A stretch of DNA of 64,000 bases from DASRDR01 sp035550795 (GCA_035550795.1 DASZOL010000017.1:13303-77302); one strand, 5' to 3'; positions 28,016-37,399 are shown, numbered from the stretch's first letter. Made by a program: numbers and translations. Notes: generated by a model from the letters alone, not told the origin.

Positions 28016-28951
28016 TCAGTCCAGCGTCAGCACGGCCTTCCCCGAAAAACGCCGCGCGATCAACTCTTCGGCCGCCTGGGCGACCTCGGTCCAGGGCCGC
28101 GCCACGCGGATGTGCGGCGCCAGCTGCCCCGTGGCGACCAGGTCCGCCAGACGCCTGAGACCCGCCGATGCCGGCTCCTTCTCCAGCTCGGCGAAGAGGT
28201 AGAAGCCGTACAGGGTCGCGCGACCGCCCAGGAAGAACTGCCGGGCGTCGAACGTGACCTCGGCGGACGCCGAGACGCCGAGGGACACGCAGGTGCCGCC
28301 GGGCTCGAGCGCCCCGAGGGCCGTACCGAGGGTGCGCCCCCCGACGGACTCGACGATCAGGGCATACTTGGGCGCGGCCGGAACCTCCTCGCCGACGACG
28401 ACCTCGTGAGCACCCAGGTGGCGGAGAACCGGCGCCTGGTCGTCCCGCCGGGCGCTCGCGGTGACGTGGGCCTGCGCCAGTCGGGCGAGCTGGACCGCGA
28501 AGTCGCCGACCCCTCCGGTCGCGCCCGTGACGAGCACGCGCCGTCCCAGGAGGAGGCCGCCCCTTCCAAGCGCACGGAGCGCGGTCAGTCCGGCCACGGG
28601 CAGCGTCGCCGCCTGGCCAAACGCCACCCTGGCCGGAAGCTCGGCGAGCGCGTGCGTCGGGACCGCGACGTGCTCGGCCCATGCACCCTCCGGGAGGATG
28701 CCCACGACACGCGCGCCCACCCGTGGACCCGAGCCGTCGGCCGCGGCGCGCGCCACCTCGCCGGCCAGGTCCCAGCCCGGGCGCCAGCCCGCAGGGGCCA
28801 TGCTGGCGCGGCGGACCTCACCCCGGTTGAGCGAGATCGCCCGGACGCGGACGATGGCCTCCGCTCGGCCGGGAGCGGGGTCGCCCACCGGGCGAAGCAC
28901 GAGCCTCCCCGGGGCCTCGGGATCCACCACAACGGCGCGATTCGCGCTCAT
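28016..28951 (-). CDS. Zinc-type alcohol dehydrogenase-like protein (MDR, quinone oxidoreductase group)
   Basis: The protein has 311 residues. The N-terminal GroES-like part includes VRAISLNRGEVRRASM, and the Rossmann part begins RVLVTGATGGVGDFAVQLARL (the NADP-binding AxxGxxG of the quinone reductase group). The zinc ligands of classical alcohol dehydrogenases are absent. It is an NADPH-dependent reductase, possibly acting on enoyl or quinone substrates. Its ATG overlaps the stop of the upstream PEP-mutase-family gene by 4 nt, which suggests coupled expression. Confidence 0.88.
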   Translation of the reverse strand: MSANRAVVVDPEAPGRLVLRPVGDPAPGRAEAIVRVRAISLNRGEVRRASMAPAGWRPGWDLAGEVARAAADGSGPRVGARVVGILPEGAWAEHVAVPTHALAELPARVAFGQAATLPVAGLTALRALGRGGLLLGRRVLVTGATGGVGDFAVQLARLAQAHVTASARRDDQAPVLRHLGAHEVVVGEEVPAAPKYALIVESVGGRTLGTALGALEPGGTCVSLGVSASAEVTFDARQFFLGGRATLYGFYLFAELEKEPASAGLRRLADLVATGQLAPHIRVARPWTEVAQAAEELIARRFSGKAVLTLD

Positions 28952-29796
28952 CGGCTTTCCCCCTCGTCTCCCGACGTGAAGATCGCCCCGAGCGCCCGGC
29001 TCGCGATGGTATCGCGCAGCCAGGTGAACCCGCCCGCGTCCCTCGTCTCGCGCGCCCCCTGGAGGAACGCGCCAAGCGCGAGCCGTGACAGCGAGCCGCC
29101 CACGCTGATGCGCTTGACACCCGCCTCGGCCAGCAGCGTGACCGTGATCGAGGGATCGAGGGTGCTCACCACGACGTTGACGGGGCGGGTCACCGACGCG
29201 ACGACGGTCCGGATCGTGGCCAGGTCCCGGAGCCCCGGCGCGTAGAGGACGTCGGCCCCGACCCGCTCGAACGCCTGGAGCCGCCGGATCGTGTCAGCGA
29301 GATCGTGGCGTCCGTGCAGGAGGTTCTCCGCCCGCGCCGTCAGCATGAACGGGAACGACAGCGCACGCGCCACCTCGACGGCGGCGTGCACCCGCTCGAC
29401 CGCCAGCGCGAACTCGTAGATCGGGCTCCTCCGATCCCCTGTCGCGTCCTCGATCGAGCCCCCGACGACGCCCGCCTCCGCGGCCATCCGGATCATCTCG
29501 GCCGCACCTCGCGGCGCGTGGGCGTAGCCGTTCTCGAGGTCGGCGTTGACGGGTAGATCAGTCGCCCGAGCGATTGCCCGGCAGTTGTCCAGGACCTCGT
29601 CCCGGCCCACCGCCCCCGCCCCGTCCGGGCGGCCGAGGCTGTTCGCGAGCCCCAGGCTGGTCGTGGCCAGGGCTTCGAAGCCAAGCGACGCCAGCACCCT
29701 GGCCGTGCCGGCGTCCCACGGGTTCGGCATGACGAACGCCCCCGGACGTTCATGAAGGGCGCGGAACGCTGCCGCCTTCTCCGCCTGTGTGACCAT
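28948..29796 (-). CDS. Isocitrate lyase/PEP mutase family protein
   Basis: The protein has 282 residues. The start ATG at 29796 follows GGGGGGAG; the open frame upstream overlaps the DUF429 gene and is not used. Motifs include GAFVMPNPWDAGTARVL, the metal site PVNADLENGYA and GGSIEDATGDR, as in carboxyphosphonoenolpyruvate mutase, oxaloacetase and 2-methylisocitrate lyase-like enzymes. The lyase loop Cys (KKCGH) of true isocitrate lyase is absent, so a smaller C-C or P-C bond enzyme is likely. Confidence 0.85.
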   Translation of the reverse strand: MVTQAEKAAAFRALHERPGAFVMPNPWDAGTARVLASLGFEALATTSLGLANSLGRPDGAGAVGRDEVLDNCRAIARATDLPVNADLENGYAHAPRGAAEMIRMAAEAGVVGGSIEDATGDRRSPIYEFALAVERVHAAVEVARALSFPFMLTARAENLLHGRHDLADTIRRLQAFERVGADVLYAPGLRDLATIRTVVASVTRPVNVVVSTLDPSITVTLLAEAGVKRISVGGSLSRLALGAFLQGARETRDAGGFTWLRDTIASRALGAIFTSGDEGESR

Positions 29797-30682
29797 GGGC
29801 TCCCCCCGCCGCCCCCGGCGCCATAGGAGTGGAAGTGCCAGTATTCCCAGGCCGCCGCCCGACGCAGGCGCGCCTCGTCGCGCCACTCCGGACCGAAGCG
29901 GGCGACAGGACCGGCGCCAGGATGTAGCCTCGTCGCCAGGCACCGGGCCCCGCCCCAGTGTAGGCGCGCATGACGCCCCGATCGAGGTGCTCGAGGGCCA
30001 CGGCGAGGGCACACAGCAGCGCATCCCAGCCGTCCTCGATCGCCTTGAGGGCGCGTCCCTGAGCGTCGGCGCGTGGCCGGCGGCGCACCAGCGCCTGCCA
30101 GGCCGGATCGCGCGCGACGTAGCGACGCTCCTCGATCACCCGGATGCACTGCTCGATGAACGGCCCAAGTCCGCGCGCCACCCACTCGCCCTTGGAGCCG
30201 AAGCGGTGACGCTTGTAGGCGTGCTTCGTCCGCCCGGGAGTGCGATCGAGGTCGAAGAGGTGCACCTGGAGCGCGGTGGGATAGACCTCGCGGATGACGG
30301 CCGGCCCCGGACCGGCGGGGCTCTCCGGGCACAGGTCCGCGCCCGCGCACCGCGCGTCCAGCTGTCCGGCGAAGCACTGCAGCATGTCCCGGAAGGCCGA
30401 GAGGCTGTGGACGGACGCGGCAAACCGGCCGAAGAGCCGCGACACCTCGTCGTCGCAATCACGGCGGCCGCGGGCGCAGTCGAGACCGAGGAGGGGCGCG
30501 TCGATGCCGATGGCGGTGGCCGGTCGCGGGCCGGCGGAAGCCAGCCAGTCGAGCACCGCGGCGTGGGTCGGGAGCGTCCGGGGCCCGTCGATCAGGCGGA
30601 GCGGAAACCGCGTCCCCTCGAGCGCGACCACCCCGGAGGGGTTGCGGGGCTTCCACGCAAGGTCGACGCCGAGGAATCGCAC
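29750..30682 (-). CDS. DUF429-family protein (predicted RNase H-like fold)
   Basis: The protein has 310 residues. FLGVDLAWKPRNPSGVVAL, AIGIDAPLLGLDCARGRRDCD, and IREVYPTALQVHLFDLD correspond to conserved DUF429 segments, a family with an RNase H-like fold of unknown role. The core ends near residue 255 (GAWRRGYILAP). The last 50 residues are unlike the family, while another frame over 29800-29900 reads RRAAAWEYWHFHSYG, which looks more natural, so a frameshift near 29890 is possible. The tail overlaps the next gene by 47 bp. Confidence 0.72.
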   Translation of the reverse strand: MRFLGVDLAWKPRNPSGVVALEGTRFPLRLIDGPRTLPTHAAVLDWLASAGPRPATAIGIDAPLLGLDCARGRRDCDDEVSRLFGRFAASVHSLSAFRDMLQCFAGQLDARCAGADLCPESPAGPGPAVIREVYPTALQVHLFDLDRTPGRTKHAYKRHRFGSKGEWVARGLGPFIEQCIRVIEERRYVARDPAWQALVRRRPRADAQGRALKAIEDGWDALLCALAVALEHLDRGVMRAYTGAGPGAWRRGYILAPVLSPASVRSGATRRACVGRRPGNTGTSTPMAPGAAGGAHGHTGGEGGSVPRPS

Positions 30683-30686
30683 CCGC

Positions 30687-31457
30687 TCACCGCCGCGCGC
30701 CCGTCCAGAAGCCCTCGGGGTCGAAGGTCCGGATCATGGCGAGCTCCTGCTCGGTGGGAGGCGCCGTCTCGCCGAGGTCGGGCGCCACGCTGAGCGGCCA
30801 GCCCGTCTGCGCTCGGATCTCCCCCACGGTGACCCCGGGGTGCGCGCTGGCCAGGACCATCTCGCGGCTCACGGGATCGAAGCGGAAGAGCCCGAGGGTG
30901 GTGATGACGGCCGACGGACCGCCGCCGGGCAGGCCCGTTCGCGCGCGCCAATCGCCGCCGCCACCGTGGCCAGGGGACGTGACGTAGTCGACCCGCTCCA
31001 CGAAGCGTCGGCGCTCGTGCGTCATGATGACGACGTGGCGGCGGGCGAGCGAGGCGATGTCCGACCCGCCGCCGGACCCCGGGAGCCGGAGGGCCCCGCC
31101 CCGCGGCCCGACGTAGGTGGTGTTGAGATTGCCGAAGCGGTCCACCTGGGCGCCCCCGATGAAGCCGAGCGTGACGCGCCCTGCCTGCATCAGGCCCATG
31201 ACCTCGCGCATCTCCGTGCACCAGAGGGCGCCGGTCACGTTGGGTCCGTCCGACATGGTCACCAGGAAGGCCTGCGCCGGCGAGTCGCGGACCACGCCAT
31301 TCTCGAAGAGACCCACCGCCCCCGGCGCGTGCATCGACCGGGCCAGGCAGAAGGCGAGGAGGGGGAGCCGCATGCCGACGAACACCACCTCGTCATCCTG
31401 GATCTCCCGCGCGGCGGCGGCCACCATGAGCTCCGCCGGGGTGTAGGGCCGCGTCAC
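30687..31457 (-). CDS. CoA-transferase beta subunit (glutaconate CoA-transferase / IpdB-like)
   Basis: The protein has 256 residues. It has the family I CoA-transferase beta-subunit pattern, with GLMQAGRVTLGFIGGAQVDRFGNLNTTYVG at about 91-120 and GSGGGSDIASLARRHVVIM at 127-145. The catalytic Glu of classic glutaconate CoA-transferase beta (in xxEN/GS motif) is represented by LFENGV at about 50. It pairs with the alpha subunit gene 10 bp upstream. Substrate is unknown; IpdAB relatives act on CoA intermediates of ring degradation by hydrolytic ring opening, so this could be an acyl-CoA hydrolase-like enzyme in the aromatic or steroid-type routes. Confidence 0.84.
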   Translation of the reverse strand: MTRPYTPAELMVAAAAREIQDDEVVFVGMRLPLLAFCLARSMHAPGAVGLFENGVVRDSPAQAFLVTMSDGPNVTGALWCTEMREVMGLMQAGRVTLGFIGGAQVDRFGNLNTTYVGPRGGALRLPGSGGGSDIASLARRHVVIMTHERRRFVERVDYVTSPGHGGGGDWRARTGLPGGGPSAVITTLGLFRFDPVSREMVLASAHPGVTVGEIRAQTGWPLSVAPDLGETAPPTEQELAMIRTFDPEGFWTGARR

Positions 31458-31466
31458 GGGTAGCCC

Positions 31467-32381
31467 TCAGCAGGCGTAGTCGACCGGCTCGGCGAGCTTG
31501 GCCGCGCCAGGCCGGAGCCGGTCCAGGCGCGCCTGGCCAAGCTTCGCGAGGTAGGCCGAGTGATCGCGAGGTCCTCGCACCCACTCATCCAGCCACGCCA
31601 CCGCCCCCTCCGCGCTGGCGGATCGCGCGTGCCAGTCCGCGTAGACGGGATGGTCCCGGTTGTAGTGCCCCTGGACCGGCGACGGGTGCGCTCCCCATGG
31701 CTGGTGGACGACCGCGGTCACGAGGAATCCCGGCAGGAGCGTCCGGTTGGGGTCGCTCCGGATCACCGCGGGATCGACGAGCTCCTCCGTCACGACGATC
31801 ACCGCGCGGCTCGCTTTGCCCGCCGCCGCGCTGACGCCCGTCGGTCCCCACGCGTGGCAGTTCCCGGCCGCGTCCGCCCGCTGGACATGAAGGATCGCCA
31901 CGTCCGGAGCCAGCGCCGGCACGAGGACCAGCGGCACGCCGGTGAAGGGACACGGGGCCACCCGTGCGCGCGAGCCCGTGGAGAGGAGGTCCGAGCCGAG
32001 GAGGCTCCGGGTCGGCAGGTACGGAACCCCCTGCGCCGCGGCCTCGAGGGCCAGCGCGATCGAGAAGTTCGAGTGGTCCTCGATCTCGAGCGGGCACGGG
32101 ATACCCTGCTCCAGTGCCCGGCGGAAAGCATAGGCCGCCCCGTGCTGGACGTTGCCGACCCACGCCGCGACGATGCGCCGGACGCAGCCGGCGGCGATCA
32201 GCTGCTCGAAGCAGATGTCCGATATCGGGCCGACCAGCGTGAGCTCCCGCCGGCGCTGGCGGATCAGCTCGTGCGCCGCGGCGAAGGGGATCAGGCATTC
32301 CAGGGCCGTGCCGAGGACCACGGTGGCGCCGTCGGGGACGTGGCGGCGGAGCGCCTCGGCCAGCGTGAGGACCTTGCTCAC
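31467..32381 (-). CDS. CoA-transferase alpha subunit (glutaconate CoA-transferase / IpdA-like)
   Basis: The protein has 304 residues from GTG at 32381 (MSKVLTLAEALRRHVPDGAT). It has the alpha-subunit pattern: VVLGTALECLIPFAAAHELIRQ, the segment VGNVQHGAAYAFRRALEQG and DVAILHVQRADAAGNCHAWGP. It forms a heterodimer or tetramer with the beta subunit encoded 10 bp downstream. No strong Shine-Dalgarno is visible for the GTG; the open frame extends 21 codons further up into GC-rich sequence. Substrate is not determinable. Confidence 0.84.
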   Translation of the reverse strand: MSKVLTLAEALRRHVPDGATVVLGTALECLIPFAAAHELIRQRRRELTLVGPISDICFEQLIAAGCVRRIVAAWVGNVQHGAAYAFRRALEQGIPCPLEIEDHSNFSIALALEAAAQGVPYLPTRSLLGSDLLSTGSRARVAPCPFTGVPLVLVPALAPDVAILHVQRADAAGNCHAWGPTGVSAAAGKASRAVIVVTEELVDPAVIRSDPNRTLLPGFLVTAVVHQPWGAHPSPVQGHYNRDHPVYADWHARSASAEGAVAWLDEWVRGPRDHSAYLAKLGQARLDRLRPGAAKLAEPVDYAC

Positions 32382-32562
32382 CGGCCGGCTCAGTCCACCT
32401 GGGGGGGAGCGGCGGCGCTCCGCCCCCAGACCCCCCCACCGCATTGATCAGTCGCGTGGCGCCGAAGAGATTGGTTCACGGCCTCTCAGTCGGTGAGCCC
32501 GGTGCCGGCCGGGGCCGCCACCGAGAACGGCAAGGCCCGACTCACGCCGCTGAGCCGGCGGC

Positions 32563-33753
32563 TCAGCCCTCGAGCCCGGCGCAGGCGGCCTCGATCCGCG
32601 CCAGGCCCTCTCGAATCTGCTCGAGGCCGCACGCGTACGAGATGCGGAGGTGTCGGTCGGAGCCGAAGTCCGCCCCGGGCACGACCGCCACCCGGGCCGC
32701 GTCCAGCAGGAAGGCGGTGACGTCGGCCGAGCCGCGCAGCACCTGCCCGTCGAAGCGACGGCCGAACAGGCCCGAGACGTCCGGAAAGGCGTAGAAGGCG
32801 CCCGGCGGCATCGGACATCTCCAGCCAGGGATACGGTTCAGCCCGGCGACGATCACGCGCCGGCGCTGGTCGAACTCCCCGGCCATCTTCGCCACCTCGT
32901 CCTGCGGCCCGCCGAGCGCCTCGACCGCCGCCCACTGGGCGATCGAGGTCGGATTCGACGTGCATTGCCCCTGGAGATCGGTCATGGCCTTGACGATCTC
33001 GCGCGGCCCTGCCGCGAAGCCGAGACGCCAGCCGGTCATCGCATACGTCTTCGAGCAGGTGTTGACGACGATCGTCCGCGCCTTGATCTCCGGACCCAGG
33101 GCGGCGATGCTCGCCACGCGTCCCTCGTAGGACAAGGCGTCGTAGCACTCGTCCGAGACGACGTAGAACCCGTGCTCCAGCGCCAGCGCCGCGACGCGCT
33201 CGAGATCCGCCCGCGGGTACACGGCGCCGGTCGGGTTGTTCGGGGTGTTGAGGAGCAGGAGCTTCGTCCTGGGCGTCACCGCGCCTCGAAGGGCGGCCAG
33301 ATCGAGCTGGAACCCTCGGGGCTCATCGCACCCCACCACGACGGGCACGCCCTCGCACAGGCGGACTTGCTCCGTGTAGCTCACCCAGTACGGCGCGGGC
33401 ACGATGACCTCATCACCCGGGTCCACGAGCACCGCGCAGACGTTGTAGAGGGTGTGCTTGGCGCCGACCGAGGCAATGACCTCGGACGACTCGTAGGCGA
33501 GCCCGCTGTCCCGCTTGAGCTTCGCGCAGATCGCGGACTTGAGCTCCGGGATCCCTCCCGCGTCCGTGTACTTGGTCTGTCCATCCCGGATGGCTCGGAC
33601 GGCGGCCTCCTTGACCCGCTCGGGCGTGTCGAAGTCCGGCTCACCCGCGGTGAACGAGAGGACGTCGATGCCCTGGGCTCGCAGGGCGCGGGCGCGGGCG
33701 GAGAGGACCAGGGTGGGGGACGGCGTCAGGCGGCGGGCACGCTCGGCCAGCAT
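32563..33753 (-). CDS. Aspartate-type aminotransferase (class I/II, AspC family)
   Basis: The protein has 396 residues. The PLP-lysine motif is NTCSKTYAMTGWRLGF, with LLLNTPNNPTGAVYPR and YVVSDECYDALSYEG upstream, and the substrate-carboxylate arginine in RISYACG near the C-terminus. The start SPTLVLSARARALRAQGIDVLSFTAGEPDFDTP matches subgroup I-gamma aminotransferases, found in many bacteria and able to use aspartate and sometimes prephenate. It lies 39 bp downstream of coaD in the same direction. Confidence 0.93.
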   Translation of the reverse strand: MLAERARRLTPSPTLVLSARARALRAQGIDVLSFTAGEPDFDTPERVKEAAVRAIRDGQTKYTDAGGIPELKSAICAKLKRDSGLAYESSEVIASVGAKHTLYNVCAVLVDPGDEVIVPAPYWVSYTEQVRLCEGVPVVVGCDEPRGFQLDLAALRGAVTPRTKLLLLNTPNNPTGAVYPRADLERVAALALEHGFYVVSDECYDALSYEGRVASIAALGPEIKARTIVVNTCSKTYAMTGWRLGFAAGPREIVKAMTDLQGQCTSNPTSIAQWAAVEALGGPQDEVAKMAGEFDQRRRVIVAGLNRIPGWRCPMPPGAFYAFPDVSGLFGRRFDGQVLRGSADVTAFLLDAARVAVVPGADFGSDRHLRISYACGLEQIREGLARIEAACAGLEG

Positions 33754-33792
33754 GGTTCAGCTCACTCCTCTTCGGGTTCTCGCGTCCCGGGA

Positions 33793-34278
33793 TCAGCCGC
33801 GGCGCAGCCTCTCCCGGAGCCGCTGCTCGACGCCGGCGGGGACGAGGCCCTTCACGGAGCCTCCGTGACCGGCGACTTCCTTGATCAGGCGCGACGAAAT
33901 GTACGAGTACGCCTCGTGAGGCATGAGGAAAACGGTCTCGACCTCCTCGCGCAGTTTCCGGTTCATCAGGGCCATCTGGAACTCGTACTCGAAGTCCGAC
34001 ACGGCCCGGAGTCCGCGGATGATCGCCTGGGCGCCCAGCCGGGCGGTCAGGTCGACGAGGAGCCCGTCGAACACCACGACCTCGATCTCGCGCAGGTGCC
34101 GCGTCGACTCCCGGATCATGTTCACGCGCTCGCTGGCCGTGAACATCGCAGTCTTGGCCGGATTCGTGACGACCGCCACCACGAGCTCGTCGAAGAGGCG
34201 GAGGCTCCGCTCGATGAGATCGAGGTGCCCGTTGGTCAGCGGGTCGAACGAGCCCGGGTAGACGGCGCGAACGCCCAC
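33793..34278 (-). CDS. coaD: Phosphopantetheine adenylyltransferase
   Basis: The protein has 161 residues, the usual CoaD length. It contains the nucleotidyltransferase TNGHLDLIERS motif at 15-25 and the C-terminal SYISSRLIKEVAGHGGSV motif near 125. It transfers AMP to 4'-phosphopantetheine in coenzyme A synthesis. The start MGVRAVYPGSFDPLTNG is typical. It is followed downstream by the aspartate aminotransferase gene and preceded by rsmD, 94 bp away, as in many bacteria where rsmD and coaD are adjacent. Confidence 0.96.
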   Translation of the reverse strand: MGVRAVYPGSFDPLTNGHLDLIERSLRLFDELVVAVVTNPAKTAMFTASERVNMIRESTRHLREIEVVVFDGLLVDLTARLGAQAIIRGLRAVSDFEYEFQMALMNRKLREEVETVFLMPHEAYSYISSRLIKEVAGHGGSVKGLVPAGVEQRLRERLRRG

Positions 34279-34372
34279 GAATCGCTCCTGCTGTCTCGGC
34301 GCTAGATGAGGCGACCGCCGCGGCTCACGACGGAAGGCGGGATCGCCGGGCGGCGACGAAGATGTGGCGCAC

Positions 34373-34954
34373 TCAGGGCCTCGAGCCGTCGGGAGTGTAC
34401 TCCTCGGCTCGAAAGAAAGTCAAGGCGCTGTCGCCGAAACGCCGCGGCCGGCGGTGCGCCACGAGGTCCGGCACCGCCGGAAGCTCAATCCGCGTGGAGT
34501 GCTGCACGACCACTTCCGTCCCGTTCCGGCAGACGCCGGTGGCACCGAGCGCCTGGAGGGTGCGCGCGGCGAGGGTGGTCGCATACGGAGGGTCGAGGAA
34601 GACGAGGTCGAACGGGCCCTCCTGGGCGCCCAGGTCGGCGAGCACGCGGAGCACGTCGCCCGCCAGCACGCGGGCGGCGGCGCGGGACGCACCGAGCGCC
34701 GTCAGATTCGCCCGCAGCGCGCGCAGGGCCGACGGGTCTCGCTCCACCAGCACCACGCGGGCCGCGCCGCGGGACAGCGCTTCGATCCCGACCGCTCCCG
34801 TGCCGGCGAAGAGATCCAGGACGCGCGCCCCCGCGACGGCCGGCCCGAGCACGTCGAACAGGGCTTCGCGCACCCGGTCGGCCGTCGGGCGCGTCCGGAG
34901 TCCCCGGGGCGCCCGGAGACGCCGCCCGCGGTCGTGGCCGCCGATGATGCGCAC
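34373..34954 (-). CDS. rsmD: 16S rRNA (guanine(966)-N(2))-methyltransferase RsmD
   Basis: The protein has 193 residues. The SAM-binding motif VLDLFAGTGAVGIEALSRGA at about 45-64 and the catalytic DPPY in FDLVFLDPPYATT are clear, as is the N-terminal MRIIGGHDRGRRL. It methylates G966 in 16S rRNA during 30S assembly. The gene follows recG by 6 bp and is next to coaD, a common gene order. Confidence 0.95.
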   Translation of the reverse strand: MRIIGGHDRGRRLRAPRGLRTRPTADRVREALFDVLGPAVAGARVLDLFAGTGAVGIEALSRGAARVVLVERDPSALRALRANLTALGASRAAARVLAGDVLRVLADLGAQEGPFDLVFLDPPYATTLAARTLQALGATGVCRNGTEVVVQHSTRIELPAVPDLVAHRRPRRFGDSALTFFRAEEYTPDGSRP

Positions 34955-34960
34955 GTCGGC

Positions 34961-37054
34961 CTATCCGATCGACGCGAGCTCGAGACGCTCGCGCCATCGG
35001 GCGAGAAGCGCCTCGCGCAGGGCGCGGTGCTCCGGGGAAGCGAGCCCCGGATCCCGCGCCACCAGCTGCGCGGCCTCGTCTCGCGCCTGCTCGAGAAGCC
35101 GGGCGTGGGTCACCAGGCCGGCCGTGCGGAACTCGGGGAGCCCGGACTGGCGCGTCCCGAAGAACTCGCCCGGTCCGCGGATCTCGAGATCGGCCTCGGC
35201 GAGACGGAACCCATCCTGGGTCTCGGCCATGGCGTCGAGCCGCTGGCGGGCGTCGTCGGACAGGGGCTCGTTCGCGATGAGCACACAGAAGGACCGCGCC
35301 GCCCCGCGCCCAACCCGCCCCCGGAGCTGGTGGAGCTGGGCCAGCCCGAAGCGCTCGGCGTGCTCGATCAGCATCACGGAGGCGTTGGGCACGTCGATGC
35401 CGACCTCGACCACGGTCGTCGCCACCAGGACGTCGACGTCCCCCGCCTTGAACGCCCGCATCACCGCGTCCTTCGCCTCGAACGCGAGCCGCCCGTGGAT
35501 GAGGCCCACGCGGAAGTCCCGGAAGGCACCCGCCTGGAGCCGCTCGGCCATCTCGGTCGCCGCCTTGAGGTCGCTCGCCTCCGTTTCCTCCACCAGCGGG
35601 CAGACAACATACGCCTGCCGCCCCGCCCGGAGCTCGCTCCTGACGAACTCGTAGATCCTGGCCCGGGCCGGCTCGCGCCGCACCTCGGTCCGGATGGGCG
35701 TCCGGCCCGGAGGCAGCTGGTCCAGCACCGAGACGTCGAGGTCGCCGTACAGGGTGAGCGCCAGCGTGCGGGGGATGGGCGTGGCGGTCATCACGAGCAC
35801 GTGCGGATGCTCGCCCTTGCCGCGAATGGATGCGCGCTGGAGCACGCCGAACCGGTGCTGCTCGTCCACTACCGCGAGCCCGAGGCGTTGGAGCTCGACC
35901 GTCTCCTGGATCAGCGCGTGCGTACCCACGCCGATGGCGGCCGCGCCGCCCCGCAGCGCCTCTAGGGCCGCCTGGCGGTCGCGCGCGCGCTGGCCGGCGG
36001 CGAGCCAGGCGACCGAGAGGCCCAGCGGCTCGACGAGGGCCCGCACCGTCCGGAGGTGCTGCTCCGCCAGGATCTCGGTCGGCGCCATCAGGAGGGCCTG
36101 GCACCCCGCCTCCACGGCGGTCAGGAGCGCCATGACCGCGACGATCGTCTTGCCCGAGCCGACGTCGCCCTGGAGGAGCCGGTTCATCGGCACCGGGCGC
36201 GCGAGGTCCGACCGGATCTCAGCCCACACCCGCTCCTGAGCGCTCGTGAGCGCGAACGGCAATCCGCGGAGGAGACGCGCCACGAGCGCTCCGGGGGGCG
36301 CGAGCGGTCGCCCATGCTCCCGGGCCTGCCGCCGGCGCCGGAGGGTGAGACCGACCTGTAACACGAAGAAGTCCTCGAAGGCGAAGCGCCGACGGGCCGC
36401 CTCGATGTCGTCCAGCCGGTCGGGAAAATGAACGGCGCGGTACGCCGCGGCGACCGGGACGAGGTCCCGGCGCCGGCGGAGCTCGTCGGGAAGGATGTCG
36501 GGGACCTGCTCCGCGTGGGCCTCGACGACCTGGTACAGGAGCGTCCGCATCGGACGCTGGAAGAGCCCCTCGGTGAGCGAGTAAACGGGCACCACGCGGC
36601 CCATGTGGATCGAGGCCAGCTCGTCCTCCTCCACGATCTCGAAGTCGGGGCTTTCCAGGACGACGCGCCGGTCCTTGGCGAGGGCCTTCTTCCCGTAGAG
36701 AACGACCCGCTGGTCGCGCTTGAAGACCTGGGCGAGGAACCCCCGCCCGAACCAGAGGGCGGTGAAGTAGCCGGTCTGGTCTCGGAACGTCACCTGCACA
36801 GGAGCCCGCGATCCGCGGGGCGGAGGCGCCACCCCGAACACGGTCCCCTGCACGACGCCTGTCTCCCCCAGGGGAAGCTTGTGGAAGGGCACGAACTCCC
36901 GGCGATCCTGGTAGTCCCGGGGGAAGTGATTCAGCGCGTCCCGCACGGTCGCGAGCCCCAGACGCTCGAGCAGTCGGGCGCGCTGGGGGCCCACGCCCTT
37001 GAGGTACTGGAGGGAGGTGTCGAGGCCGGCGGGGGCCTTAGCAGCCGGATTCAC
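34961..37054 (-). CDS. recG: ATP-dependent DNA helicase RecG
   Basis: The protein has 697 residues. The wedge (OB) domain lies in the first third, after PLQYLKGVGPQRA-like sequence. The Walker A is RLLQGDVGSGKTIVA (about 290-304), the DEAD-type box is VVDEQHRFGV, motif III is MTATPIPRTLAL, and motif VI is QLRGRVGRGAARS. It remodels stalled replication forks and Holliday junctions. First of the recG-rsmD-coaD run; the gene starts divergently from rpmB. Confidence 0.96.
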   Translation of the reverse strand: MNPAAKAPAGLDTSLQYLKGVGPQRARLLERLGLATVRDALNHFPRDYQDRREFVPFHKLPLGETGVVQGTVFGVAPPPRGSRAPVQVTFRDQTGYFTALWFGRGFLAQVFKRDQRVVLYGKKALAKDRRVVLESPDFEIVEEDELASIHMGRVVPVYSLTEGLFQRPMRTLLYQVVEAHAEQVPDILPDELRRRRDLVPVAAAYRAVHFPDRLDDIEAARRRFAFEDFFVLQVGLTLRRRRQAREHGRPLAPPGALVARLLRGLPFALTSAQERVWAEIRSDLARPVPMNRLLQGDVGSGKTIVAVMALLTAVEAGCQALLMAPTEILAEQHLRTVRALVEPLGLSVAWLAAGQRARDRQAALEALRGGAAAIGVGTHALIQETVELQRLGLAVVDEQHRFGVLQRASIRGKGEHPHVLVMTATPIPRTLALTLYGDLDVSVLDQLPPGRTPIRTEVRREPARARIYEFVRSELRAGRQAYVVCPLVEETEASDLKAATEMAERLQAGAFRDFRVGLIHGRLAFEAKDAVMRAFKAGDVDVLVATTVVEVGIDVPNASVMLIEHAERFGLAQLHQLRGRVGRGAARSFCVLIANEPLSDDARQRLDAMAETQDGFRLAEADLEIRGPGEFFGTRQSGLPEFRTAGLVTHARLLEQARDEAAQLVARDPGLASPEHRALREALLARWRERLELASIG

Positions 37055-37091
37055 GGGACAGACAACCCCGCAGGCGAGCGAGGCGCCAGGC

Positions 37092-37120
37092 TTGTCTCAC
37101 CTCGGGCTCCATGGTATAGA
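37092..37120 (+). promoter_or_regulatory. Sigma-70 promoter for rpmB
   Basis: TTGTCT (37092-37097), 17-nt spacer, TATAGA (37115-37120), ending 82 bp before the rpmB ATG. It lies in the divergent gap with recG. Seen directly. Confidence 0.6.
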
Positions 37121-37202
37121 AGTGCGTCGCCCGGCGGCAAGCCTGGTCCTCCCGGGGCCGGCCCGGCCGCTGGAACCCATCTCTCCCGAGGAGTCCAGGA
37201 GC

Positions 37203-37394
37203 ATGGCCCAGCGCTGCGATGTCTGTGGAAAGGGCCCCGTCGTGGGCAACCGTATCAGTCACGCGCACAACGTCTCCTCGCGCCGATGGCTGCCGAATCT
37301 GGTCTCGATGCGGGCGGTCGTGAAGGGCCAGGCCAAGCGGGTACGCGTCTGCACGCGGTGCCTTCGCGGAGGCAAGGTCGTCAAGGCCGTCTGA
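37203..37394 (+). CDS. rpmB: 50S ribosomal protein L28 (zinc-binding form)
   Basis: The protein has 63 residues from ATG at 37203 with AGGAGC upstream. It begins MAQRCDVCGKGPVVGNRISH and later has CTRCLRGGKV. Two CxxC pairs are therefore present, so this is the Cys-plus, zinc-coordinating version of L28. It is single and not accompanied by rpmG. A GC-rich hairpin follows the stop codon. Confidence 0.96.
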   Translation: MAQRCDVCGKGPVVGNRISHAHNVSSRRWLPNLVSMRAVVKGQAKRVRVCTRCLRGGKVVKAV

Positions 37395-37399
37395 GGACC

